Shown here: one piece after another, positions 53,311 to 61,438 of the stretch
Layout of the letters: each line of letters starts with the position of its first letter
Position numbering within the stretch: the first letter of the stretch is position 1
Assembly: GCA_036567945.1 (NCBI GenBank)
Contig: DATCTM010000123.1
Span: 1-64,000, forward strand
DNA from: BRH-c54 sp036567945
Lineage (GTDB): Bacteria; Bacteroidota; Bacteroidia; Flavobacteriales_E; Vicingaceae
Length of the DNA stretch: 64,000 nucleotides
Direction: 5' to 3'
Position numbers and translations under genes: made by a program
Notes under the pieces: generated by a model
What the model was told of the DNA's origin: nothing
Database searches by the model: none
What the model saw: only the letters and a program-made list of their open reading frames with translations

Positions 53311-54195
53311 ATGTTGACACCAGATATAGAAACAATAAAATATACATTCTCAGGTCATGACTCCTTTCAATGCCGACAACTTTGGCTAAAAAAGGGATAT
53401 GATTATGTCATAGAAGGAAAAAATTTCAATGATGAAGATGCGGTTGTACAACTTGGTGTAGGAAAAAACATGGTATCCTCCATTCGTTTTTGGTTAAAAG
53501 CTTTCAATATTATTGATAGTAAGGATGTTCCTACTGAATTTGGAAAAAGTTTATTTGATGATGAAAATGGTTATGACCCGTTTTTGGAAGATGAGGCGAG
53601 TCTTTGGCTTTTGCATTATCAATTGGTAAAAAATGGATTTGCTTCAATTTACAGTATGATTTTTAATGATTTTAGAAAGGAGAAATTGTTTTTTAACAAA
53701 GAAACCTTTGTGAATTATGTGAAAAGAATTGGAGAGAGTACTCCCGATTTGAATTTTAATGAAAATACTGTTGCGAAAGACTTTATTGTTTTTGCTAACC
53801 TGTATAAAAACGATATTGAAAATAAAGATGTTGAAGATAGTTTTTCCGGAATATTGTCTGAAATAGAACTTTTAAAGACCGCAGGAAAAGGCAAAGACGA
53901 GCAATATTACATTGAAAATACGGAAAGAGATAATCTTCCCGAATCGATTGTATTATATGTAATTCTTGACAGCCCAACCTATGGAAATTCAATAAGTTTA
54001 AACACTTTAGAATTTGACTTTAATAGTCCTGGGGCAATTTTCGCTTTAAATCGTTCTGGCTTGATGAATAAAATCTCCGAGATAATAAGTGAGTTTAAGG
54101 ACATCACTTTTACTGACCAAGCTGGAATTAAGGAGTTGCAATTCAAAAACAAACCCAATGCTAACACAATATTAGATAAATACTATGGCAAATAA
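53311..54195 (+). CDS. DUF4007 family protein, first gene of the phosphorothioation-type operon
   Basis: 294 aa. The N-terminus FSGHDSFQCRQLWLKKGYD and the following VQLGVGKNMVSSIRFWLKAF are hallmarks of DUF4007 proteins, which are often found beside PAPS-reductase-like dndC genes. ASLWLLHYQLVKNG also matches. The helical core may include a winged-helix part, so DNA binding or regulation is possible, but the biochemical role is unknown. The stop overlaps the start of the ATPase gene by 11 bp, implying a stable two-gene unit. Confidence 0.8.
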   Translation: MLTPDIETIKYTFSGHDSFQCRQLWLKKGYDYVIEGKNFNDEDAVVQLGVGKNMVSSIRFWLKAFNIIDSKDVPTEFGKSLFDDENGYDPFLEDEASLWLLHYQLVKNGFASIYSMIFNDFRKEKLFFNKETFVNYVKRIGESTPDLNFNENTVAKDFIVFANLYKNDIENKDVEDSFSGILSEIELLKTAGKGKDEQYYIENTERDNLPESIVLYVILDSPTYGNSISLNTLEFDFNSPGAIFALNRSGLMNKISEIISEFKDITFTDQAGIKELQFKNKPNANTILDKYYGK

Positions 54196-57100
54196 TTTCA
54201 CTACATCGGTCAATATAATCAGAGATACTGATAGGGATTTCAACTATATCCCAACACCCAATGCAAGACAAGTTGTTAGCCAAATAGTTAATGACTTTAA
54301 AAAAGGCATTCGTTCTTTTAATGTGGTTGGAACGTATGGTACAGGGAAATCCTCTTTTTTATTGGCATTTGAACAAAGTATTAAGGGAACAAAACGCTAC
54401 TTTGATCCTAATTTCATTGCAAATCCTAAATTTGATTTTGTAAAGATTATTGGTTCCTACTCCTCTATCGTGGAGCAATTTGCTGATACTTTTGAAGTTC
54501 AAACAAAAAAGAATGAGCAGGAAAATATCCTTTCAGAAATATTCAACAGATATCATTCAATCGGTAAGGAAAACAAAGTTTTATTTATCCTACTTGATGA
54601 GTTTGGAAAATTTTTGGAATACGCTAGTAAACACAACCCTGAAAAGGAACTTTATTTTGTTCAGCAACTTGCGGAATTTTGTAATAATCCCAAGCACAAT
54701 ATTGTTTTGATTACAACAGTTCATCAAAGTTTAGAATCTTATGCTTATTCGTTAAGCAAAACACAGCAGCAGGAATGGACAAAAGTTAAAGGACGTTTCC
54801 GTGAAATCACTTTTAATGAACCTGTTGAGCAGCTTTTGTTTTTGGCATCTGAATACGTTGACGAAAATTTTGAAAACAAAACCTCTAATGCAACTATTGA
54901 AAAGTGTTTGAAGCTGACAACCGAAACAAAAGCCTTTAACTTTAATAATGATTTCTTAAAAGAGATTACTTCAAAACTATATCCGCTTGATATACTTTCT
55001 GCTAATATTCTGACCCTTTCATTGCAGAGATACGGACAGAATGAACGTTCATTGTTTTCATTCCTTGAATCATCTGACCACACAGGTTTGGCGAAATTCA
55101 ATAAGCAGGAAAATCCGTTTTACAATTTATCAAATGTTTATGATTACCTAAATTTCAATTTCTATTCATTTTTAACATCAAAATATAACCCCGATTTTTC
55201 TGCTTGGAGTTCAATTCGTTCTTCTATTGAAGAAGTAGAAAGAGCATTTGATTCTTCTATCAATGATTACATTAAGACAGTTAAGACCATTGGACTTTTG
55301 AATATTTTTTCAGCTAGTGGCTCAATCTTAGACTTGAATTTCTTCATTGATTATTTGAAAATTGCTTGTGGAGTTTCAGATTCTAAAAATGTAATTAAAA
55401 ATCTTGAAGCCAAGAACATTATCCGCTATCGTTCTCACTCTCAAAGATTCATTTTGTTTGAAGGAACGGATTTGGATATACAAACGGCTTTAATTGAAGC
55501 AGGCAATAAAATTTCTGAAGTTGTGGATATTACAACACTTCTGAACAGACATATTCAATTTAGTCCAGTTTTTGCTAAACAATATTCTTTTGCCACAGGA
55601 ACACCAAGATATTTTGAATTTGTAATTTCAGATTACCCAATTCAAAATATTCCAGAAGGAGAAATAGATGGTTTTGTGAATCTCGTTTTCAATAGTAAGC
55701 TAAAAGAAAGTGACATTCAAAACAAATCCAAATTACAAGAGGAAGCAATCATTTATTGTTTCTTCAAAAATTCTAGAGAGATAAAGAATTTGTTGTTTGA
55801 GATTGAAAAAATTCAAAAAGTAATAGAGGAAAACAAGGACGATAAAGTTGCTAAAAGAGAACTGGAAAATATAGTTGAATCTCAAATACGTTTGCTAAAT
55901 CACTACATAACTGATAGTATTTATTCTGGAAGTAAGGATGTGAAATGGCATTTCAATGGAGAAGAAAAGAAAATCGCTGACAAGAAAGACTTTAATAAAT
56001 TACTTTCTCAAGTATGCAGTATTGTTTATGATGCTACTCCTGTTTTCAAAAATGAATTGGTAAACAAACATAAAATTTCATCATCCATTCACACAGCAAA
56101 AAGAAATTATTTTAAAGCTTTAGCCAATAATTGGGATAAAGAGAATTTAGGTTTTGATGATTCGAAATTTCCACCTGAAAAGACAATTTATCTATCTCTT
56201 TTGAAAGAAAATGGTATTTCACCCATCAGAGAAAATTCGTTGGATGTGATTTCCATTGATAAGATTTCCTCTTTTAATAGGTTATGGAGAGCTTCAGAAG
56301 ATTTCCTAGAAAGTGCCAAATCAGAACAACTTAAGATTTCTGAGTTAACCGAATTGCTAAGTAAGAGACCTTTTAAACTAAAGCAAGGATTGATTGATTT
56401 TTGGATTCCTACGTTTTTGTTTTTGAAACGAGATGACTTTGCTATTTTTAATGATGAAAGTTATATCCCGAATTTGTCGGAAGAAAATTTGGAATTGATT
56501 GCCAAATACCCTGACAAATATTCCATCAAAACCTTTGACATTGAAGGAGTGAAACTAGATATTTTTAATAGTTACCGAACGTTTTTGAACCAATCAACGG
56601 AGCAAAAATTCGACAACAACTCTTTTATTGAGACTATCAAACCGTTTATTGTTTTCTATAAACAGTTACCTGATTATTCTAAAAACACCAAAAGACTATC
56701 TCCTTCAGCTTTAAAAATTCGTCAAGCTATTTCAACAAGTAAAGATCCTGAGGAAACTTTCTTTGAAGCTTTTCCAAATGCATTAGGAATAACGCTATCA
56801 ACTTTACAAAAAGACAAATCTAAACTTCAGAATTACACAACGAACCTCCAAAATGCTGTAAGAGAATTAAGAACTTCCTATGATGAACTTTTGAAAAGAT
56901 TTGAAGAATTTATTTGCAATGAATTTGTGGGTAAATCGGTTGACTTTGAAGATTATAAAGATTACCTACAAAAGCGTTTTTCAAAACTAAAAAAGCATAT
57001 GCTTTTGAGTAATCAAAAAACGTTTGTTCAACGATTGGATTCTCCATTAGATGACAAAAAAGCTTGGTTGAATTCTATTGCTCAAGCCGTTGCAGGCAAA

Positions 57101-57403
57101 ACGCTCGAAATGTTTTCTGATGAGGATGAAATTTTGCTTTACGAACGATTTAAGTCAATGATTTTGGAATTGGATAGTTTAACCAAAATTTCAAAAACGG
57201 ATATAGACGAAAGCAAAGAAGAAGTGATTGGGGTTAAAATCGATTCATTCTTTAGCAAAATTGACCCGAAAGTAGTTAGAGTACCCAAGAGCAAGAGTAA
57301 AGAAATAGAGCAATTGAAGAACGAATTGAAAAATAATTTAGGCAAAGACAATACATCTAACATTGCTGCTGTCTTGAATCTACTTAAAGAATTATTACAA
57401 TGA
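54185..57403 (+). CDS. large P-loop ATPase of the phosphorothioation-type operon
   Basis: 1072 aa. Walker A is GTYGTGKS (49-56), Walker B is VLFILLDEF (132-140) and a sensor-like ITTVHQS lies at ~176-182, giving an AAA/ORC-like ATPase at the N-terminus (~25-330). The remaining ~700 residues are mostly helical with coiled-coil stretches (e.g. KLQNYTTNLQNAVRELR near 880). Large ATPases of this sort power restriction or recognition complexes in BREX- and Dnd-type islands. It is paired with DUF4007 upstream and overlaps dndC by 4 bp. I cannot assign it to DndF, DndH, BrxC or Pbe families from motifs alone. Confidence 0.75.
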   Translation: MANNFTTSVNIIRDTDRDFNYIPTPNARQVVSQIVNDFKKGIRSFNVVGTYGTGKSSFLLAFEQSIKGTKRYFDPNFIANPKFDFVKIIGSYSSIVEQFADTFEVQTKKNEQENILSEIFNRYHSIGKENKVLFILLDEFGKFLEYASKHNPEKELYFVQQLAEFCNNPKHNIVLITTVHQSLESYAYSLSKTQQQEWTKVKGRFREITFNEPVEQLLFLASEYVDENFENKTSNATIEKCLKLTTETKAFNFNNDFLKEITSKLYPLDILSANILTLSLQRYGQNERSLFSFLESSDHTGLAKFNKQENPFYNLSNVYDYLNFNFYSFLTSKYNPDFSAWSSIRSSIEEVERAFDSSINDYIKTVKTIGLLNIFSASGSILDLNFFIDYLKIACGVSDSKNVIKNLEAKNIIRYRSHSQRFILFEGTDLDIQTALIEAGNKISEVVDITTLLNRHIQFSPVFAKQYSFATGTPRYFEFVISDYPIQNIPEGEIDGFVNLVFNSKLKESDIQNKSKLQEEAIIYCFFKNSREIKNLLFEIEKIQKVIEENKDDKVAKRELENIVESQIRLLNHYITDSIYSGSKDVKWHFNGEEKKIADKKDFNKLLSQVCSIVYDATPVFKNELVNKHKISSSIHTAKRNYFKALANNWDKENLGFDDSKFPPEKTIYLSLLKENGISPIRENSLDVISIDKISSFNRLWRASEDFLESAKSEQLKISELTELLSKRPFKLKQGLIDFWIPTFLFLKRDDFAIFNDESYIPNLSEENLELIAKYPDKYSIKTFDIEGVKLDIFNSYRTFLNQSTEQKFDNNSFIETIKPFIVFYKQLPDYSKNTKRLSPSALKIRQAISTSKDPEETFFEAFPNALGITLSTLQKDKSKLQNYTTNLQNAVRELRTSYDELLKRFEEFICNEFVGKSVDFEDYKDYLQKRFSKLKKHMLLSNQKTFVQRLDSPLDDKKAWLNSIAQAVAGKTLEMFSDEDEILLYERFKSMILELDSLTKISKTDIDESKEEVIGVKIDSFFSKIDPKVVRVPKSKSKEIEQLKNELKNNLGKDNTSNIAAVLNLLKELLQ

Positions 57404-58503
57404 GCAAAGTAAGACACGTATTAGGCATTTCAGGAGGAAAAGATAGTGCTGCTTTGGCTATTTATGTCAAAACAAAATATCCTTCTATTGATTTAGAATT
57501 CTATACCTGCGACACAGGTAAGGAATTAGATGAAACCTATCAATTGATAAAAAACCTTGAAGTTTATCTTGGAATAAAAATCGAACTTTTACAAGGAGCA
57601 CAAAATAGCTCCGAAGACCCCTTTGACCATTTCTTGAAAATGTATGGTGGTTTTCTTCCTTCATCTAATGCTCGATGGTGCACGAAGAAACTTAAACTCG
57701 ACCCCTTTGAAAACTATGTAGGCACTGACCCTGTGATTTCTTATGTGGGTATTAGAGGAGATGAAGAAAGAGAAGGATATATTTCTACCAAAAAGAACAT
57801 TCAATCCATATTTCCATTTCGCAAGAATATTTGGAGTAAAGATGTTACTGATTTAATACTAAAGAATGATAATATTCCAATTTTAAAAGAGATTTATGAG
57901 AGTCAATTTCGAAAAGAGATTAAGGATAAATTTTTAGTCACTTTACCGCAAAAAACCACTTTGAGTTTTACTAAAGAACAAAAACTTGATTTACTTTTGA
58001 ATGCTGGAACTAAGGAATTTAATAAAATAGTTTTTGAATTTCTTAAATCTACCGATTATCCTCTCTCCAAAATTGAAGACTTTCCTTTGATAGAAAATGA
58101 CGAAATATTAATCAGAGCAGATGTTTTCAGAATTTTGGAAGAAAGTGGGGTAGGAGTTCCTGCTTATTACAACAAAATTGATTTTGAAATAAATGGCAAA
58201 AAAGGACAATATGCTAGAAGCCGTTCGGGTTGTTTCTTTTGTTTTTTCCAACAAAAAATTGAATGGGTTTGGTTATACGAACAACATCCTGTTAGATTCA
58301 AAAAAGCGATGGAATATGAAAAAGATGGTTATACTTGGATGCAGAATGAAAGTTTAGAAGAATTGATTCAGCCTCAAAGAATGGAACAAATCAAGGAAGA
58401 TTATATTAAAAGAATGGAAAGAAAATCAAAAGCAAAATCACCTTACCTAATGGACATCTTGGATGATGCAGAGGGTGAAGGTTGTGCAGCTTGTTTTATA
58501 TAA
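57400..58503 (+). CDS. dndC: DndC/SspD-like PP-loop (PAPS reductase superfamily) protein
   Basis: 367 aa. The PP-loop SGGKDS lies at 11-16. An ARWCTKKLK motif (Cys ~94) and RSGCFFCFF (Cys ~277 and ~280) could ligate an Fe-S cluster, as in DndC. In DNA phosphorothioation this protein uses ATP to activate the backbone for sulfur transfer from the cysteine desulfurase. It is clearly shorter than classical DndC proteins (about 500 aa), closer to SspD-type or other variants. The C-terminus carries another Cys pair (EGCAACF). ATGA overlap with the ATPase gene. Confidence 0.85.
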   Translation: MSKVRHVLGISGGKDSAALAIYVKTKYPSIDLEFYTCDTGKELDETYQLIKNLEVYLGIKIELLQGAQNSSEDPFDHFLKMYGGFLPSSNARWCTKKLKLDPFENYVGTDPVISYVGIRGDEEREGYISTKKNIQSIFPFRKNIWSKDVTDLILKNDNIPILKEIYESQFRKEIKDKFLVTLPQKTTLSFTKEQKLDLLLNAGTKEFNKIVFEFLKSTDYPLSKIEDFPLIENDEILIRADVFRILEESGVGVPAYYNKIDFEINGKKGQYARSRSGCFFCFFQQKIEWVWLYEQHPVRFKKAMEYEKDGYTWMQNESLEELIQPQRMEQIKEDYIKRMERKSKAKSPYLMDILDDAEGEGCAACFI

Positions 58504-58520
58504 TTTTTTTTTTTGAACAA

Positions 58521-59048
58521 ATGACAGGGAATGCATTTTCATTAGGTGAAGAATTGGAATTAAGAAAAGTCGAATACAAACTTCATGGAGAGTTATGGAA
58601 CAAATTTAACCTTCCTGATTTTGATTTGAAGTTTGAGAATTGGATCAAAATAAAATACTTGAATAACAATGCCGATGATTTTGATGATAGCATTAAAAAT
58701 ATTCCAAACGATAAAGGAGGACTATATATGTTTTATGTGAAATGTAAAATAATTTCGGGAATAACAGAATATCCTTTATATGTCGGAAGAGCACAAATTA
58801 CAGAACATCAAAACTTAAGAAAACGCGTGAAGGAATATTTTAATAAATATAAACAAACTAATGAAAGACCAAAGCTTACAAGAATGTTTAATTATTGGAA
58901 AAATGATTTGTATTTAGCATATTTTCCGTTAGATGACAACGAAGATGTAATTAACATTGAAAATCAATTCATAAATTCATTGCTTTTACCGATGAATACT
59001 GAAATACCGGATGCAGAAGTTAAACAAGCGATAAAAGCATTTCAATAA
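58521..59048 (+). CDS. GIY-YIG nuclease-like protein inside the phosphorothioation operon
   Basis: 175 aa from the ATG at 58521, 17 bp after dndC; the frame extends upstream into dndC but lacks a better start. GGLYMFYV (GLY at 67-69), PLYVGRA (YVG at 87-89), LRKRVKEYF (R100) and NIENQFINSLLLP (E148) are the four GIY-YIG landmarks including the catalytic Arg and metal-binding Glu. The ~60-residue N-terminal extension is specific. It would cleave DNA and may be the restriction effector that spares or targets phosphorothioated DNA. This gene is not part of the classical dnd sets I know. Confidence 0.75.
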   Translation: MTGNAFSLGEELELRKVEYKLHGELWNKFNLPDFDLKFENWIKIKYLNNNADDFDDSIKNIPNDKGGLYMFYVKCKIISGITEYPLYVGRAQITEHQNLRKRVKEYFNKYKQTNERPKLTRMFNYWKNDLYLAYFPLDDNEDVINIENQFINSLLLPMNTEIPDAEVKQAIKAFQ

Positions 59049-60280
59049 TGAAAATACCAGCATTAAGAGCTAAAATAGGAGATTGGGATTATTATGTAAC
59101 AACCCTAACCTTCGAACAAGTGAGTCAATTTGTTTCAAAAATAGACGAGCACTTGCATAAGTCAGAATCCCTGAAGGATTTGATTCAGCGAAGCATTACA
59201 AACAACTTTCTAAGTATTAAAGATTATATTATTAATCAGCCTTCTGTATTTTTTAATTCCCTTGTATTAGCAGTTTATGACGACTATCCTAATTGGCAAG
59301 AAATTGAGTTCAAATATGATGATATGGAAACATATCAAATGGGTTTGCTTGATTTCCCTGGAAACCATAAAATATTTCCTGTTGATGGGCAACATCGAGT
59401 TGAAGGAATAAAAGCAGCATTAAAAGAAAATCCTGAATTTAAAAATCAACAAATAGCAGCCATTTTTATAGGTCATAAAAATGACGGACAAGGAAAGCAA
59501 AGAACAAGGAGGTTATTCACAACTTTAAATAGATATGCAAAACCTGTTAAATTAGATGACATCATTGCATTGGATGAAGATGATTCTGTTGCAATAACAA
59601 CAAGATATTTGCTTGAAGAATATGATTTATTTACTGACAAAAGGGTGATTTATGCAAAGCAAAAAGCAATACCTACCAACAACAAGGAGGCATTGACTTC
59701 AATTATTACTCTCTACCAAGCGAATATTGAATTATTTAATGTTTACTATGAAAAAAAGTTTAACAAGAAGCCTACTAAAAAAAGAGTTGCCGAGTATTTG
59801 AAATTCAGACCATCGGACGAAGAAATTGAAGAATTTAAGGTTTTTTGTGTTCAATATTGGGACGCATTAAAAAATAAACTGTCTTTTATTACCGAATACT
59901 TAAATCTACCAGTAAATGCGGCTGTACCATATCGAAATAATGAAACTGGAGGAAATCTTCTTTTTCGACCAGTGGGATTGCTACCGTTCCTAAAAGCAAG
60001 TTTGACAATCTACAATAGAGAAGAAAAAACATTTAATGAAATTTTTGAGCAGTTTAATAACATCAATTTTAATATAGATAGTAAACCTTGGCATTATGTG
60101 GTTTGGAATCCTATTGAGAAAAAAATGCTTATGAATGCCGCTTCATTAACATATTTGCTTTTGATATATCTCTATGATAGCGGATTACTACAAGGGAATG
60201 AATTGCAAAAACTAAAGGAAGGATATGCTTCTAAAATTTCGTATGAGCAAGATTTAGATAATGTTTTACAAGAAATTTGA
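59048..60280 (+). CDS. dndB: DndB-like DGQHR-domain protein
   Basis: 410 aa. The family signature DGQHR is at 113-117 (FPVDGQHRVEGIKAAL), followed by RTRRLFTTLNRYAKPVKLDD, typical of DndB. In classical systems DndB is a regulator that modulates the extent of phosphorothioation by repressing the dnd operon; whether that applies here is inference. It shares one base with the preceding stop (TAATG) and is followed directly by the desulfurase. Confidence 0.88.
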   Translation: MKIPALRAKIGDWDYYVTTLTFEQVSQFVSKIDEHLHKSESLKDLIQRSITNNFLSIKDYIINQPSVFFNSLVLAVYDDYPNWQEIEFKYDDMETYQMGLLDFPGNHKIFPVDGQHRVEGIKAALKENPEFKNQQIAAIFIGHKNDGQGKQRTRRLFTTLNRYAKPVKLDDIIALDEDDSVAITTRYLLEEYDLFTDKRVIYAKQKAIPTNNKEALTSIITLYQANIELFNVYYEKKFNKKPTKKRVAEYLKFRPSDEEIEEFKVFCVQYWDALKNKLSFITEYLNLPVNAAVPYRNNETGGNLLFRPVGLLPFLKASLTIYNREEKTFNEIFEQFNNINFNIDSKPWHYVVWNPIEKKMLMNAASLTYLLLIYLYDSGLLQGNELQKLKEGYASKISYEQDLDNVLQEI

Positions 60281-61438
60281 TTGAAACAACAACACAACAT
60301 ATCATACCTAGACTACAACTCAACCACCCCCATCGACCCAAGGGTGTTCGAAGCAATGCTGCCTTTTTTACAAGACAACTTTGCCAATCCAAGCAGTACC
60401 CACCATTTTGGACAAAGCATCAATGAAGAAGTTAAAAAAGCTCGTGAACAAATAGCTGATTTTATAAATGCAGAATCTAATGAATTGATTTTTACAAGCG
60501 GAGCAACAGAAGCTATCAATATTGCCATTAAAGGAGTTGCTGAAAACTATTCGGGGAAAGGAAAACATATTATTACCGCTTCAACGGAACACAAAGCGGT
60601 TTTAGATACTTGCAAAGATTTAGAAAGAAAGGGCTTTGAAATAACCTATCTACCCATTCAAAAAAACGGATTGATTGATTTATCTGAATTGGAAAAAGCT
60701 ATTAGAACAGATACAGTTCTAATTTCTGTAATGTATGTCAATAACGAAACGGGAGTCATTCAACCTATCAAAGAAATTGTAGCAATAGCTCACGAAAAAG
60801 GAGCTTTGTTTATGACAGATGCCACACAAGCGGTTGGTAAAATTGAAATTAATGTTAATGATTTAGGTATTGATTTATTTTGTTTCAGTGGTCATAAAAT
60901 GTATGCTCCAAAGGGAATTGGAGCATTGTTTGTTAGACAGAGAAACAATAAAGTAAACCTCACACCACAAATTCACGGAGGTGGGCACGAACAAGGATTG
61001 AGAAGTGGAACACTTAATGTTCCTGGAATAACTGCTTTAGCTAAAGCTTGCGAATTAGCTAGTGCAGAAATGACTTTAAATCAAAAAAACATTTCTGCCT
61101 TGAGAGACAAGCTCGAAACTGAATTATTAAAACTGCCAAATACTTCACTAAATGGTGATTCAAAAAGTAGAATATACAACACCACTAATATTTGTTTCAA
61201 AGGACAAGATGCCAATGTTATGATTGGTAGAATGAAAAAAATTGCAGTTTCCAACGGTTCTGCTTGTTCATCAGCAGTCGTTGAACCCTCGCATGTTTTG
61301 AAGGCAATGGGGTTAAGTGATGAAGATGCTTTTGCTTCTTTGCGATTTTCACTAGGAAAATTCAACACACATGAAGACATTGAAACTGTAATTCAAAAAA
61401 TAAAAGAACTCACACAACCAAATTTTAATTATGCTTAA
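60281..61438 (+). CDS. dndA: DndA-like cysteine desulfurase
   Basis: 385 aa from a TTG directly after the dndB stop. NifS/IscS-type PLP enzyme: the N-terminal YLDYNSTTPIDP motif, HKAVLDT with the active-site His (104), SGHKMYAPKG with the PLP lysine K206, RSGTLN, and SNGSACSS with the persulfide Cys329. It supplies sulfur to the DndC protein for backbone sulfur insertion. Operon location rather than a stand-alone isc/suf context indicates the DNA modification role. It overlaps the helicase start by 8 bp. Confidence 0.88.
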   Translation: MKQQHNISYLDYNSTTPIDPRVFEAMLPFLQDNFANPSSTHHFGQSINEEVKKAREQIADFINAESNELIFTSGATEAINIAIKGVAENYSGKGKHIITASTEHKAVLDTCKDLERKGFEITYLPIQKNGLIDLSELEKAIRTDTVLISVMYVNNETGVIQPIKEIVAIAHEKGALFMTDATQAVGKIEINVNDLGIDLFCFSGHKMYAPKGIGALFVRQRNNKVNLTPQIHGGGHEQGLRSGTLNVPGITALAKACELASAEMTLNQKNISALRDKLETELLKLPNTSLNGDSKSRIYNTTNICFKGQDANVMIGRMKKIAVSNGSACSSAVVEPSHVLKAMGLSDEDAFASLRFSLGKFNTHEDIETVIQKIKELTQPNFNYA

